NCBI RefSeq assembly: GCF_001579805.1
Contig: NZ_CP014546.1
Coordinates: 5,704,001 to 5,768,000, forward strand
From: Pseudomonas azotoformans
GTDB taxonomy: Bacteria > Pseudomonadota > Gammaproteobacteria > Pseudomonadales > Pseudomonadaceae
Direction: 5' to 3'
DNA: 64,000 bases
In this document: one piece after another, positions 43,506-52,308 of the stretch
How the letters are laid out: each line of letters opens with the position of its first letter
Position numbering within the stretch: the first letter of the stretch is position 1
Translations under genes and position numbers: made by a program
Notes under the pieces: model-generated
What the model was told of the DNA's origin: nothing
The model's input: only the letters and a program-made list of their open reading frames with translations
Databases searched by the model: none

Positions 43506-45883
43506 TGGCACACCAACGGCCCGATCAACGGCACGCCCTGTTGCTGCTCCTCCATCTCAAAACGCGCCTGGCACGTACGCCCCTCGCCTAGCGTGACCTG
43601 CAAGGTGTTATGGGCCGAGAGGTTTTCCAGGTACACCAGGCCATCCCAACCCACCACCGCCTGCTGGCCGCTTTGTTCATGCACCACCAGGCTGCCCAGG
43701 GGCAATTCCTGATGTTGGGTGTCCACCAGCGTGACACTCGCCGCGAGCACCCGACGCAATGGAAACTCCAGCAGGTAGCCGCTGCCACGACGCACCGACA
43801 CACGCTGCTCCACATTCGGGCTCTGCACGTTGAGCGGGAGGTTCAACGGATCGATTTCATATTTGCCGCGGTAATACGCACTGCTCCAGGGCACCAGCAG
43901 ATGGCCGTTGCGGTCGGTCTCGCCGACCAACTGGTTTTCATAGCGCACCGGAATCCCGGCGAAACCCTGGGTACTCACCACCACAAAGGCGTCGTTGATA
44001 CGGTTGGCGGCAAACATATCGCCGCCCATCCACACCAGCGAGCCACTGGCATCCGCCCAGCGCGTCTCGGCGTCGCTGCTGCCGTACACACCGGCCTGCA
44101 ACTGCACCGACTGCAAGCGCCAGGTCAGGTCGGCCTGCCGGTATGCCGGGCCATCGCCCTGGGCATAACCGAGGTTGTAGCCCACCCCACCTTCGCTCGG
44201 CACCGCACGGCTGTAGTTGAGGCGCTGGCGGCTGGCGCCATCTTTGCTGCGCTCGGTACTCACGGCCAGGCTGCCGTTGAGGTCGAACGGGATGACAAGT
44301 TGCGCCTGCATCGCCCAGTTGCTGTCGCCGATCTCACGGTTGGCCGACAGGTAGAAACTGGTGTTGTGCCACAGCGGCTTGCTCCAGCTTAGGTTGAGCA
44401 GGCGCGTGCGCGAGTCGTCCGCTGCCTGTACGTCGAAATAACCTACGCCCAGGCTGCCGAAACGCTCAAGGTTGAGGCTCAGGGTCACCTGCTCACTGCG
44501 TTTGCTGAGGCTGGCGTAGGGGGTGTCGACCAGGGTCAGGTCAGCGTACTCATCGCGCCGCTCGACCCGTTGGTACGAAAGGCTGTAGCGCGTGCTGTTG
44601 TATGAATACCCCAGGCTCAGTTGCTGGCCGCTGCGTCCTTCGAACTGGCTTTGGCTGACGGCGGTGTTGAGCACGCCGAAGTTGCCCAGCCGCAGGTTGC
44701 CACCCAGGCCGCCGAGGGTCAGGTCACTGGACGCCTCGGCATGGCTTTCCAGGGTCAGGTTGTCGGAAACACCATAACGAAAGGTGCCGCTGGCGACGCC
44801 AGGCCCGTAGGCGAAATCTTTCAAGGTGTATTCCCGGCGCAAGGAACCGGCGGCCACCGAAAAATCCGTCAGGCCTTTTTGCAGCAGCGAACTCGTCACA
44901 TAAAACGGCACCGTGGTCGACACCTGGCGACCCAGCGCGTCGGTGGTCACCACCACCGCCTCACCCGCACCATTGATAAACGGCACATTGGTCAAGGTGT
45001 AAGGCCCGGGTTGCAGCAGCGCACTGTCGGATTTGTAGCCGTTGATAAACAGGTCCACCGAAGACGGCACGGCGGCTTCACCGGCAAATTGCGGCAAAGG
45101 GTAGGTCACCAGGTCCGGGCGCACGGCGAAGTCCCGTGAAAACTGCACACCGCCCAGGCGTACCGAGCTGCTCCAGGGCAAAGCACCGCTGATCACGTCA
45201 CCGGCCTCGTAGGTCAGTAGTCGCTCATCATCGGAGAAACGCCAGGTGGTGTCATAGCGCCGGTAGCCATTGTTGAAGGTACTGCTGCTGATCCCATCGG
45301 CCAGAGTCTGGCGATACTGCCCGGTGTTGGACAAGGTTCCCCAGTTGTCGAACAGTCGCACTTCGTTCCAGGCGGCGAGGTAGCTGCCACCTTCGTCAGT
45401 GTCGTTGAAGTACAGGTCATAGTTGAGCAAGGCACCGAAACTGCTCATCGCCTGGGTGCGCGGGTAGGTGTTGCGGTTGCCGATAAACTGTTCCTTCAAC
45501 CACGCCGGCGGCACATCCAGCAGCAGGCGCTGGCCATTGCTGTCGTAGTCACTGTGCAGGCCTGGGATCATGTCCAAACCTACGCTGCCACTCAGTTCAC
45601 CGGGCAGCTTCATGCCCACATCCTGCAGCGCACTGGCGGGTACGTAGAGTTGCCCGGCGCGTTGATCGACCGCGATGACGCGACCGGTGTCCATCTGGTT
45701 GACCACCAGCTCCAGAAACAACTGTGCATCGGCGACAGCCTCCATACTGCTCGGCGGCGGTGGCAGGTCGCCAGCCACGCTTTGGGGCGCAACCATTGCA
45801 GCCCATAGCCCGCTTACCACTGCTACCGACGGCCATAGACGACGAGTCCGACCACGACTCACACATGGCGTTGTGTCCTTCAA
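43502..45883 (-). CDS. Outer membrane usher of Csu/CupE-type chaperone-usher pilus
   Basis: A 793-residue FimD/PapC-superfamily usher (CsuD/CupE5 type). An N-terminal signal (about residues 1-38, ending SVAGD) precedes the chaperone-binding domain FLELVVNQMDTGRVIAVDQRAGQLYVPASALQDVGMKL (in blocks). The 24-strand pore follows, with the plug region SVDLFINGYKSDSALLQPGPYTLTNVPFINGAGEAVVVTTDALGR in blocks, and ends in two C-terminal domains with GSLVVHEQSGQQAVVGWDGLVYLENL. It secretes and orders the pilins. It overlaps the tip adhesin gene and starts 52 bases after the chaperone stop. Confidence 0.93.
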   Translation of the reverse strand: MKDTTPCVSRGRTRRLWPSVAVVSGLWAAMVAPQSVAGDLPPPPSSMEAVADAQLFLELVVNQMDTGRVIAVDQRAGQLYVPASALQDVGMKLPGELSGSVGLDMIPGLHSDYDSNGQRLLLDVPPAWLKEQFIGNRNTYPRTQAMSSFGALLNYDLYFNDTDEGGSYLAAWNEVRLFDNWGTLSNTGQYRQTLADGISSSTFNNGYRRYDTTWRFSDDERLLTYEAGDVISGALPWSSSVRLGGVQFSRDFAVRPDLVTYPLPQFAGEAAVPSSVDLFINGYKSDSALLQPGPYTLTNVPFINGAGEAVVVTTDALGRQVSTTVPFYVTSSLLQKGLTDFSVAAGSLRREYTLKDFAYGPGVASGTFRYGVSDNLTLESHAEASSDLTLGGLGGNLRLGNFGVLNTAVSQSQFEGRSGQQLSLGYSYNSTRYSLSYQRVERRDEYADLTLVDTPYASLSKRSEQVTLSLNLERFGSLGVGYFDVQAADDSRTRLLNLSWSKPLWHNTSFYLSANREIGDSNWAMQAQLVIPFDLNGSLAVSTERSKDGASRQRLNYSRAVPSEGGVGYNLGYAQGDGPAYRQADLTWRLQSVQLQAGVYGSSDAETRWADASGSLVWMGGDMFAANRINDAFVVVSTQGFAGIPVRYENQLVGETDRNGHLLVPWSSAYYRGKYEIDPLNLPLNVQSPNVEQRVSVRRGSGYLLEFPLRRVLAASVTLVDTQHQELPLGSLVVHEQSGQQAVVGWDGLVYLENLSAHNTLQVTLGEGRTCQARFEMEEQQQGVPLIGPLVCQ

Positions 45884-45935
45884 TGGACATCTCCATCCGT
45901 TTAAAACCCGGAGCGTCCCGCCCCGCTACACTCGG

Positions 45936-46724
45936 TTACCGCTTCGGCGCGAGGCTCTCCAACTGTTGCGCACCGTTGATCCTGACCTGCAGGGGCTGAT
46001 CAGCCGACAGCGCATCCGGCACCGGCCAGCGCATGGTCGCGCCCGGCAACACGTAGCCCAATAAGCCATCGACCAGGGGTTTGGTCTGCCCGCCCTGTTT
46101 GAATGAAGCATCGGTAAGGCGCGCATGCACGGCGCCTTGGTTACGCACCTCGATATAGTTGCGCCCTGCCACCGTGACCTTGTGCCAGCTCAAGTCCGGC
46201 TTGCCGGCGCCGTTGGGGTCGCGCTGGCGCGTACTGTCTTCCTTGCTCCACAGGCCCGCGCCATAGGCGAACAGCGGCACCGAGTAGCGCATCTGGAAGC
46301 GAATCGCCGCTGCAGTGTTCTTGCCCTCTGGCGGCGTCGGCACCTGCAAGGGCGAAGGGATTTCATCGATGATGATGCGGTAGGCCAACTCTTGCCCTGG
46401 TGGCACTTCGCGGGTGCGAGTCAGGCGTACCAGTTGTTTTTGCCCCGGCTCGATTCGCGCCACCGGCGGGCTGCCGATCACATCGCGCTGGTTCTGGTAT
46501 TGCTCGTCGAAGCCGCTCTGGCTCCACGCAAACACACGAATCTGCAGGCTCGCAGTTTCGCTCCCACGGTTTTCCAGCCATAGCGCACTGGCCTGTTGAT
46601 CGGCCTCCAGCACCGGGTCGATGGGCCAGATCAGCACAGAACTGGCCGCCTGTACGAACCCCGCCGTGCACGCGGCACTCAAGGCAATACCCGCGGCCCA
46701 CAGCCGCCGGGAAGGTGAACGCAT
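45936..46724 (-). CDS. Periplasmic pilus chaperone (CsuC/CupE4 type)
   Basis: A 262-residue PapD-like chaperone. The signal peptide covers about residues 1-26 (WAAGIALSAACTAGFVQA). Two Ig-like domains follow, with VLIWPIDPVLEADQQASALWLENRGSE, RLTRTREVPPGQELAYRIIIDEIPS and RFQMRYSVPLFAYGAG. The second domain includes GRNYIEVRNQGAVHARLTDASF. It captures SCPU pilins and delivers them to the usher. It lies between the last pilin gene and the usher gene. Confidence 0.92.
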   Translation of the reverse strand: MRSPSRRLWAAGIALSAACTAGFVQAASSVLIWPIDPVLEADQQASALWLENRGSETASLQIRVFAWSQSGFDEQYQNQRDVIGSPPVARIEPGQKQLVRLTRTREVPPGQELAYRIIIDEIPSPLQVPTPPEGKNTAAAIRFQMRYSVPLFAYGAGLWSKEDSTRQRDPNGAGKPDLSWHKVTVAGRNYIEVRNQGAVHARLTDASFKQGGQTKPLVDGLLGYVLPGATMRWPVPDALSADQPLQVRINGAQQLESLAPKR

Positions 46725-46749
46725 AACCCCACTCCTTATACCGATAGCC

Positions 46750-47238
46750 TTACCACGTCAGCTGCACCTGCAGCGTGTCGCTGTATGTCCCCCCAGGCTG
46801 ATTGCCCGGCAATTGCACCCGCCCGTAAATGGGCAGGTTGATGTTATTGGCATCGCTGTAAACCACATTGACGCTCTGGCCGATCCCCAGGCTCTGGCTG
46901 AACGCCGCATCCCGAAACAGCTGGTAAGCCACCCGCGCGCTGCCGCTGTTGAGCTGCAAATTGCGCCCGGTGCTACTGTGCAGGCCGCCGTCGACACTCA
47001 TGCTCAGCGTCACCCCCGGCGTACATTGCAAGGTGACGCCCCCGGTCAACGCCGCCGTGACCGTGCTGGTGGCCAGGGCCGAATAACTGCCGTAGGTCAG
47101 CGCGCCGTAATTGGAGCCCCCGCCCACAATCAGGCAACCCGGTGTGATGGTCGCGCTTACCTGGAAGCTCTGGCTGGTCACCGCCGACAACGGCAGCGGC
47201 ACCGCCAGCGCACAGGCCAGCAACGCTCTGAGCCACAT
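46750..47238 (-). CDS. Spore coat U domain pilin subunit, fourth of the cluster
   Basis: A 162-residue exported protein with signal MWLRALLACALAVPLPLSAVTSQ. The SCPU fold reads QVSATITPGCLIVGGGSNYGALTYGSYS, VTLQCTPGVTLSMSVDGGLH, VAYQLFRDAAFSQSLGIGQSVNV and NLPIYGRVQLPGNQPGGTYSDTLQVQLTW in blocks. The two Cys give the usual intradomain disulfide. It resembles CsuB. It starts two bases before the stop of the preceding pilin gene region, so the genes are tightly packed. Confidence 0.88.
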   Translation of the reverse strand: MWLRALLACALAVPLPLSAVTSQSFQVSATITPGCLIVGGGSNYGALTYGSYSALATSTVTAALTGGVTLQCTPGVTLSMSVDGGLHSSTGRNLQLNSGSARVAYQLFRDAAFSQSLGIGQSVNVVYSDANNINLPIYGRVQLPGNQPGGTYSDTLQVQLTW

Positions 47239-47240
47239 CG

Positions 47241-47792
47241 CTAGAACGTCAGTTCCACGGCCACGGTGTCGGTGTAGGTGCCGGCTGGCAGCCCCGCCTT
47301 GCCCACCGCCCGACCGTAGAGGTTGACGGTCTGCGCCACGCCGGTACTGGTGGCGAGGGTGATCACGCCGTCGATTGCCAACAGCGCGGAGTGACCGCTG
47401 TCGGTGTAGAAGTCGTAGGGCACGAAGTTGCCCGCACCGTCGGCCAATGCACGGCTGCCACCGGGAGAGGCACCGTCATGCGCACCCGCGCGCACCTTGA
47501 CCGCTGGCGTAGTGCCGCTGGAACACAGGATCGACAGCGCCCCGCCGGTGCCGGTGCCACCGAGCAACTGGGCATCGGCGTTGGTGAACAGGCTGTTGGT
47601 GGTGCCGAAGTTCAAGCTACCGAAGTTCAGCCCGGTCGCTGCGCCGGAACCGTTGACTTGGCAACTGGCGATCAATATCAGGCTTGAGGTGATCTGCCCG
47701 GTGACCGTGGTTGCCGCATTGAGGTTGGAGGCCATCGCCAGCCCCAGCGCGCAAGCGCCTAATCGCGAAACAAGTACATGCATGGTTTTCAT
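47241..47792 (-). CDS. Spore coat U domain pilin subunit, third of the cluster
   Basis: A 183-residue exported protein, signal MKTMHVLVSRLGACALGLAM to about residue 27 (NAATT). It contains VTGQITSSLILIASCQVNGSGAA, LSILCSSGTTPAVKVRAGAH, VPYDFYTDSGHSALLAIDG and NLYGRAVGKAGLPAGTYTDTVAVELTF. Its Thr/Gly/Ala-rich composition and opening ATTVTGQI resemble the major pilin CsuA/B, so this rather than the first gene may be the main shaft subunit; that is inference. Nine bases separate it from the second pilin gene. Confidence 0.87.
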   Translation of the reverse strand: MKTMHVLVSRLGACALGLAMASNLNAATTVTGQITSSLILIASCQVNGSGAATGLNFGSLNFGTTNSLFTNADAQLLGGTGTGGALSILCSSGTTPAVKVRAGAHDGASPGGSRALADGAGNFVPYDFYTDSGHSALLAIDGVITLATSTGVAQTVNLYGRAVGKAGLPAGTYTDTVAVELTF

Positions 47793-47801
47793 CCTCTAGA
47801 G

Positions 47802-48344
47802 TTACCAGTCCAGTGTCACCGTCAACGTGTCGGTGTAGATCCCTGCCGGTAAGGCACTGGTATTTGCCACCACGGAGCCAAACACCGGGATCGGTATCTG
47901 GGCGCCCTTGGCCACGACAAAATTGCGTTGCTGGCCGATGCTGTAGGTGCTGCGGCCCTGGGGATCGGCGGACAGCCGATACGGAATCATCAGACGCCCA
48001 TTGCTCAGGCGCCGCGTGGTGCCATCGCCGTTGGTGCCGCCGTCGATAGTCACGGTAAAGCTCGAGACGGACGGGTTGCACGACACCGCCAACGGCGCTT
48101 TTTCGCCATCGGTGACGCCTGCGCCCAGCGTGTTGCTCCAGGTCGGGCCCTGGCTGCCGAAGTCGAGCAGCGCCGTACCGCCCGTGGGGTTGACCGGCGC
48201 GCTCTCGACGCCTTTGCTCACTTCGCAACTGGCGGTGATCACCAGCCGCGCCTGGATAAACCCGGTCGCGACAGCCGCCTGCGCGTCATCCGCCAGCACC
48301 AGCAGGCCGCCCATGGCCACAACGGCCAGATAGCGGCTCACCAT
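47802..48344 (-). CDS. Spore coat U domain pilin subunit, second of the cluster
   Basis: A 180-residue exported protein with signal MVSRYLAVVAMGGLLVLADDAQA. The SCPU pattern is RLVITASCEVSKGVES, LLDFGSQGPTW, LAVSCNPSVSSFTVTIDGG, LMIPYRLSADPQGRSTY and the end LPAGIYTDTLTVTLDW. It resembles CsuA. It overlaps the first pilin gene by seven bases. Confidence 0.88.
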   Translation of the reverse strand: MVSRYLAVVAMGGLLVLADDAQAAVATGFIQARLVITASCEVSKGVESAPVNPTGGTALLDFGSQGPTWSNTLGAGVTDGEKAPLAVSCNPSVSSFTVTIDGGTNGDGTTRRLSNGRLMIPYRLSADPQGRSTYSIGQQRNFVVAKGAQIPIPVFGSVVANTSALPAGIYTDTLTVTLDW

Positions 48345-48862
48345 GTGACCGTGACCTTGAGCAGGTCGGTGTAGCGGCCGACGGCGGGGATGTCCTTGAG
48401 CGGCTCGATGCGGCCATACAGCGGCAGGTCAACGAAGCCTGCGTCCGGCACGCGACCACTGATCGGCACATCCACCGGTAACGGCACGCGCCGTGCGGCG
48501 TCGGCATAAATACGATAGGGAATGGGTTTGATCGAAGGGGTGGCGCTGAGGTAGCGCACGTCACCGGTGCCGCCGTGCAGGCCGCCATCCACACGCACCT
48601 GATACGGCGTGTCGGGGTTGCACTCCAGGCGCGGCTGGCGCTGGCTGATCAGTGCCGCACTCAGGGGCCCGGCCGGGTCGTCCAGACGCGCGCCGCTGCC
48701 GAAATCCAATACGCCAAGTTGCTCGATGCCAGCACTGCGGGTGGTGCCCACCAGCTGGCAGCCCCGCTGCACCTCGATACGCACCTCCACCTGGAGTTGT
48801 GCACCGAAAGCCGTGCTGCAGAGCATCGCGCCCATGACTGCCAATACTGCTCGTCCCTTCAC
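48338..48862 (-). CDS. Spore coat U domain pilin subunit, first of the cluster
   Basis: A 174-residue exported protein with signal VKGRAVLAVMGAMLCSTAFGAQ, using a GTG start. The fold appears as EVRIEVQRGCQLVG, LGVLDFGSGARLDD, PRLECNPDTPYQVRVDGGLHG, PIPYRIYADAARRVPLPVD and VDLPLYGRIEPLKDIPAVGRYTDLLKVTVTW in blocks. It heads a seven-gene operon transcribed leftwards: four pilins, chaperone, usher, adhesin. Upstream, inverted repeats CTGCC-N6-GGCAG (48923) and CATGCC-N10-GGCATG (48953) are candidate regulatory sites. Confidence 0.88.
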   Translation of the reverse strand: MKGRAVLAVMGAMLCSTAFGAQLQVEVRIEVQRGCQLVGTTRSAGIEQLGVLDFGSGARLDDPAGPLSAALISQRQPRLECNPDTPYQVRVDGGLHGGTGDVRYLSATPSIKPIPYRIYADAARRVPLPVDVPISGRVPDAGFVDLPLYGRIEPLKDIPAVGRYTDLLKVTVTW

Positions 48863-49050
48863 TGCCCCAAATCCTTGTACAGGGGTGACTGCTGTGTAGG
48901 AGGTTAGTCACTCAGCGAGAAACTGCCAGTCTGGGCAGGTTTACAACCGTGACATGCCTTTTCGAGATGGCATGCAGCGCCCTTCTCTATTGGTCAAAAC
49001 GCAGCCATCGCCCTAAAGTGGGCGACCACCGAAACACAGAGTGATTTGCA

Positions 49051-50145
49051 TTGGCCGCGTTTTCCCTGATCCGTCGCCTGCTCGGTAAGAAAACCGACGC
49101 CCTCGACGCCTCGCCCATCCCCGCGTTCTTCCAGCAAAAAGCCGAGCATCAGGGGTATACCCTCAGCGCCGGGCAAACCCGAGCCATCGCTGCCCTGGCC
49201 CGAGAAACCCGCCTCCTGCTCGCCGGCCAGCCTACCCGCAGCTTGTACCTGCACGGGCCGGTGGGACGCGGCAAAAGCTGGTTGCTGGACGGGTTCTTTC
49301 AGGCGCTGCCAATGGCCGAGAAGCAGCGCGTGCACTTCCATGATTTTTTCGCCCAACTGCATCGAGGCATGTTCACGCATCGTGAGCAGAACGATGCGCT
49401 GGCCGTGACCCTCGATGAACTGCTGACGGATTGCCGAGTGCTGTGTTTTGACGAGTTTCACGTCCACGATATCGGCGATGCCATGCTGATCACACGCCTG
49501 TTCAAGGCCCTGTTCGAGCGCGGCGTGCTGGTGCTGGTAACGTCCAACTATGCGCCACAGGGGCTTCTGCCCAACCCGCTGTACCACGAGCGTTTCAAGC
49601 CGGTGATCGACCTGATCGATGCACGCATGGAGGTGTTGGAAGTCAGTTCGCCCCAGGATTTTCGCAGCCTGCCTCAAGCCCAAAGCGCACAACGCTTTAC
49701 CAGCGGTCAGTACGTTTGGCCGGGGACTGCGCACCAGCGCGAAGCCTTGGGTCTTCCCGCTGCCGACTGCCCGCCACAGCCCCTGGCCGTCGGCAACCGG
49801 ACCTTGATCTGCCGTCACCACGCAGGCCGATCCATCGCGTTCACCTTCAGCGATCTTTGCGAGCAATTGACCGCAGTCATGGACTACCTACTGCTGTGCC
49901 AGGACTACGATCACTGGATCATCGACGGCCTGCCACAACTGGCGGACTGCCCGATCGCCGTGCAGCAACGCTTCATCAACCTGGTGGATGTGCTTTATGA
50001 CCGCGACAAGCACCTGATCCTGATCGGCGAGCAGCCCCTCGCGATTGCCCTGGGCGGCCAGGCTATCGACCTCGCCCGAACCGCCAGCCGTCTGGGACAA
50101 TTGCAACAGGCTGACCCGCAACCCGCGCACGAACCGGTATCATGA
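49051..50145 (+). CDS. zapE: AFG1/ZapE family ATPase
   Basis: A 364-residue AAA-like P-loop ATPase. Walker A is GPVGRGKS (residues 69-76), Walker B is LCFDEF (131-136), followed by HVHDIGDAMLITRLFKALFERGVLVLVTSNYAPQGLLPNPLYHERFKPVIDLI in blocks, the AFG1 signature including the sensor TSN. ZapE of E. coli destabilises FtsZ polymers. Pseudomonads carry more than one AFG1-type gene, so this may be a paralogue with another role. The start is taken as TTG at 49051, giving MAAFSLIRRLL; no better start is evident. It diverges from the pilus operon. Confidence 0.88.
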   Translation: MAAFSLIRRLLGKKTDALDASPIPAFFQQKAEHQGYTLSAGQTRAIAALARETRLLLAGQPTRSLYLHGPVGRGKSWLLDGFFQALPMAEKQRVHFHDFFAQLHRGMFTHREQNDALAVTLDELLTDCRVLCFDEFHVHDIGDAMLITRLFKALFERGVLVLVTSNYAPQGLLPNPLYHERFKPVIDLIDARMEVLEVSSPQDFRSLPQAQSAQRFTSGQYVWPGTAHQREALGLPAADCPPQPLAVGNRTLICRHHAGRSIAFTFSDLCEQLTAVMDYLLLCQDYDHWIIDGLPQLADCPIAVQQRFINLVDVLYDRDKHLILIGEQPLAIALGGQAIDLARTASRLGQLQQADPQPAHEPVS

Positions 50146-50184
50146 GCGTCATTTACGCCTTCTAGCCGAGTGACCGCGCCGTTC

Positions 50185-51468
50185 ATGCATACCCTCGCCC
50201 AACTCAAGGCCGGCCAATTGGCCGGTATCACCCGCCTGGACCTGTCCTGCGGGCTGACTGAATTCCCTCGGGAAATCTTCGAACTGGCCGACTCCCTGGA
50301 GATCCTCAACCTCAGCGGTAACGCCCTGAGCCAACTGCCCGACGACTTGCACCGCCTGCCCCACCTGCGCGTGCTGTTCTGCTCGGACAACCGGTTCACC
50401 GAGTTGCCGGCAAGCCTTGGCCAATGCGCCAAGCTGAGCATGATCGGCTTCAAGGCCAACCAGATAAGTCATGTGCCCGCCGCCGCGTTGCCGCCGTTGT
50501 TGCGCTGGTTGATCCTGACCGATAACCGCATCAGCCAGTTGCCCGACGAACTGGGCAAGCGACCACTCCTGCAAAAGCTGATGCTGGCCGGCAACCAACT
50601 GGCGCACCTGCCGGCAAGTCTGGCCAACTGCCACAATCTCGAATTGCTGCGCATCGCCTCCAACCGCTTCACCCAATTGCCGGATTGGCTGCTGGCACTG
50701 CCGAGCCTGACCTGGCTGGCCTATGCCGGCAACCCCGTTGAAATGGCCGTGGACGTAACGGCCGATGACGCCACGCCGAATATTCCCTGGTCCGAACTGG
50801 AACTGGCCGAAGTCCTCGGCGAAGGCGCTTCCGGCATTATTCGCAAGGCCCTGTGGAAACCGTCAGGCCAGCCCGTTGCGGTCAAACTCTACAAAGGCAC
50901 CATCACCAGCGATGGCTCGCCGCTGCATGAAATGCAGGCCTGCATCGCCGCCGGGCTGCACCCCAACCTGATCAAGGTACAGGGCCGCGTGGTCGGCCAC
51001 CCGGATGAGCCGGCTGCACTGGTCATGGACCTGATCGACCCGAGCTACCGCAACCTCGCGGCCCTGCCGAGCTTGGCGTCGTGCACCCGCGACATCTATG
51101 AACCGGATACGCGCTTCAGCCTGGAAGTGGCACTGCGCATGGCGCGAGGTATCGCGTCGGTCGCCGCGCACCTGCACCGGCACGGCATCACCCATGGCGA
51201 CCTGTATGGCCACAACATTTTGTGGAATGCAGCCGGCGACTGCTTGCTGGGGGATTTCGGCGCGGCATCGTTCCATGCCACGGCGGATAGCGTGGAAACC
51301 AGGGCGTTGCAGCAGATTGAAGTGCGGGCGTTTGGGATTTTGCTGGGGGAGTTGTTGGAGCGGGTTGATGAACAGGTCAGTGACGAGCTGGTCGCGCTGC
51401 AAATACGCTGCTGTCAGCCCGATGTGTTGGCGCGGCCGGGGTTCGACGAAATAACGCTGACCCTGTAG
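50185..51468 (+). CDS. Leucine-rich repeat protein kinase-like protein
   Basis: A 427-residue cytoplasmic protein. About seven leucine-rich repeats fill residues 10-190 (such as LEILNLSGNALSQLPDDLHR and LRWLILTDNRISQLPDELGK). A protein kinase domain follows: glycine loop LGEGASGIIRKALW, Lys in VAVKLYKGTI, catalytic loop HRHGITHGDLYGHNILW (HGDxxxxN in place of HRDxxxxN) and metal loop LLGDFGAAS. The activation and C-lobe regions are short. The ATG at 50185 is preferred; a GTG at 50170 is possible. Bacterial LRR-kinase fusions of this type are conserved in pseudomonads; partners are unknown. Confidence 0.9.
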   Translation: MHTLAQLKAGQLAGITRLDLSCGLTEFPREIFELADSLEILNLSGNALSQLPDDLHRLPHLRVLFCSDNRFTELPASLGQCAKLSMIGFKANQISHVPAAALPPLLRWLILTDNRISQLPDELGKRPLLQKLMLAGNQLAHLPASLANCHNLELLRIASNRFTQLPDWLLALPSLTWLAYAGNPVEMAVDVTADDATPNIPWSELELAEVLGEGASGIIRKALWKPSGQPVAVKLYKGTITSDGSPLHEMQACIAAGLHPNLIKVQGRVVGHPDEPAALVMDLIDPSYRNLAALPSLASCTRDIYEPDTRFSLEVALRMARGIASVAAHLHRHGITHGDLYGHNILWNAAGDCLLGDFGAASFHATADSVETRALQQIEVRAFGILLGELLERVDEQVSDELVALQIRCCQPDVLARPGFDEITLTL

Positions 51469-51489
51469 GAGCCCGGCGGGCCGGACTCC
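51468..51489 (+). terminator. Weak hairpin after the LRR kinase gene
   Basis: GGAG-C-CCGGC / GCCGG-A-CTCC forms a GC-rich stem starting at the stop codon, with TTTTTT only nine bases farther on. The same shape (GTAGGAGC...) occurs in REP-like elements, so the terminator role is tentative. Confidence 0.45.
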
Positions 51490-51501
51490 CGAGAGGATTT
51501 T

Positions 51502-52209
51502 TTAGCCTGCCAACCCGACAAACATATCCTGCACGTCATCATGGTTGTCCAAGCCTTCGAGGAAGGCTTCAACCTCGGCCATCTGCTCATCGCTCAAACC
51601 GCTCACCGGGTTTTTCGAGAGGTAGCCCAGCTTGGCCGACAGCACGGTGAAACCCTGCTCCGGCAAGGCTTTTTGTACGGCGTCGAGGTCGGTGGTCTCG
51701 GTGATGAACAGGGTAGTGCCTTCTTCTTCACCCTCTTCGAAATCCTGGGCACCGGCTTCGATGGCGGCCATTTCCGGATCGGCGTCCGGGCTGTCCGGCG
51801 AGGCTTCGATCAGGCCGACGTGGTTGAAGTCCCAGGCCACGGAGCCGGAAGCGCCCAGTTGGCCCTTGCGGAAGGCCACGCGGATTTCCGCCACGGTACG
51901 GTTGATGTTGTCGGTCACGCACTCGACGATCAGCGGCACCTGGTGCGGCGCGAAGCCTTCGTAGGTGACGCGGTGGTATTGCACGGTTTCGCCGAGCAGA
52001 CCGGCGCCTTTCTTGATGGCGCGGTCCAGGGTTTCCTTGGGCATCGAGGCCTTTTTGGCCTGTTCCACCACCAGACGCAGGTGGGCGTTGGTGGAGGTGT
52101 CGGCGCCGTTGCGGGCGGCGATGGTGATTTCTTTCACCAGCTTGCCGAAGATCTTGCCCTTGGCATTGGCTGCCGCTTCTTTATGTTTGACTTTCCACTG
52201 TGCGCCCAT
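51502..52209 (-). CDS. YebC/PmpR family DNA-binding regulator
   Basis: A 235-residue YebC-type protein, opening [70 protein letters not shown] in blocks and continuing [55 protein letters not shown]. The N-terminus differs from the commoner MAGHSKW start, marking it as the second YebC paralogue (YeeN-like) of pseudomonads rather than the copy in the ruvABC region. YebC proteins bind DNA as regulators or assist translation of difficult peptides. Confidence 0.92.
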   Translation of the reverse strand: MGAQWKVKHKEAAANAKGKIFGKLVKEITIAARNGADTSTNAHLRLVVEQAKKASMPKETLDRAIKKGAGLLGETVQYHRVTYEGFAPHQVPLIVECVTDNINRTVAEIRVAFRKGQLGASGSVAWDFNHVGLIEASPDSPDADPEMAAIEAGAQDFEEGEEEGTTLFITETTDLDAVQKALPEQGFTVLSAKLGYLSKNPVSGLSDEQMAEVEAFLEGLDNHDDVQDMFVGLAG

Positions 52210-52308
52210 GACTCACTCTCTGTTGTCCATCGCGCCCAAACGTCTACTGGCCGGCGCTTTGGGGGCAGAGTTTATAGCGCAAAAACGCAACGTTCCACCA
52301 AAAAACCG

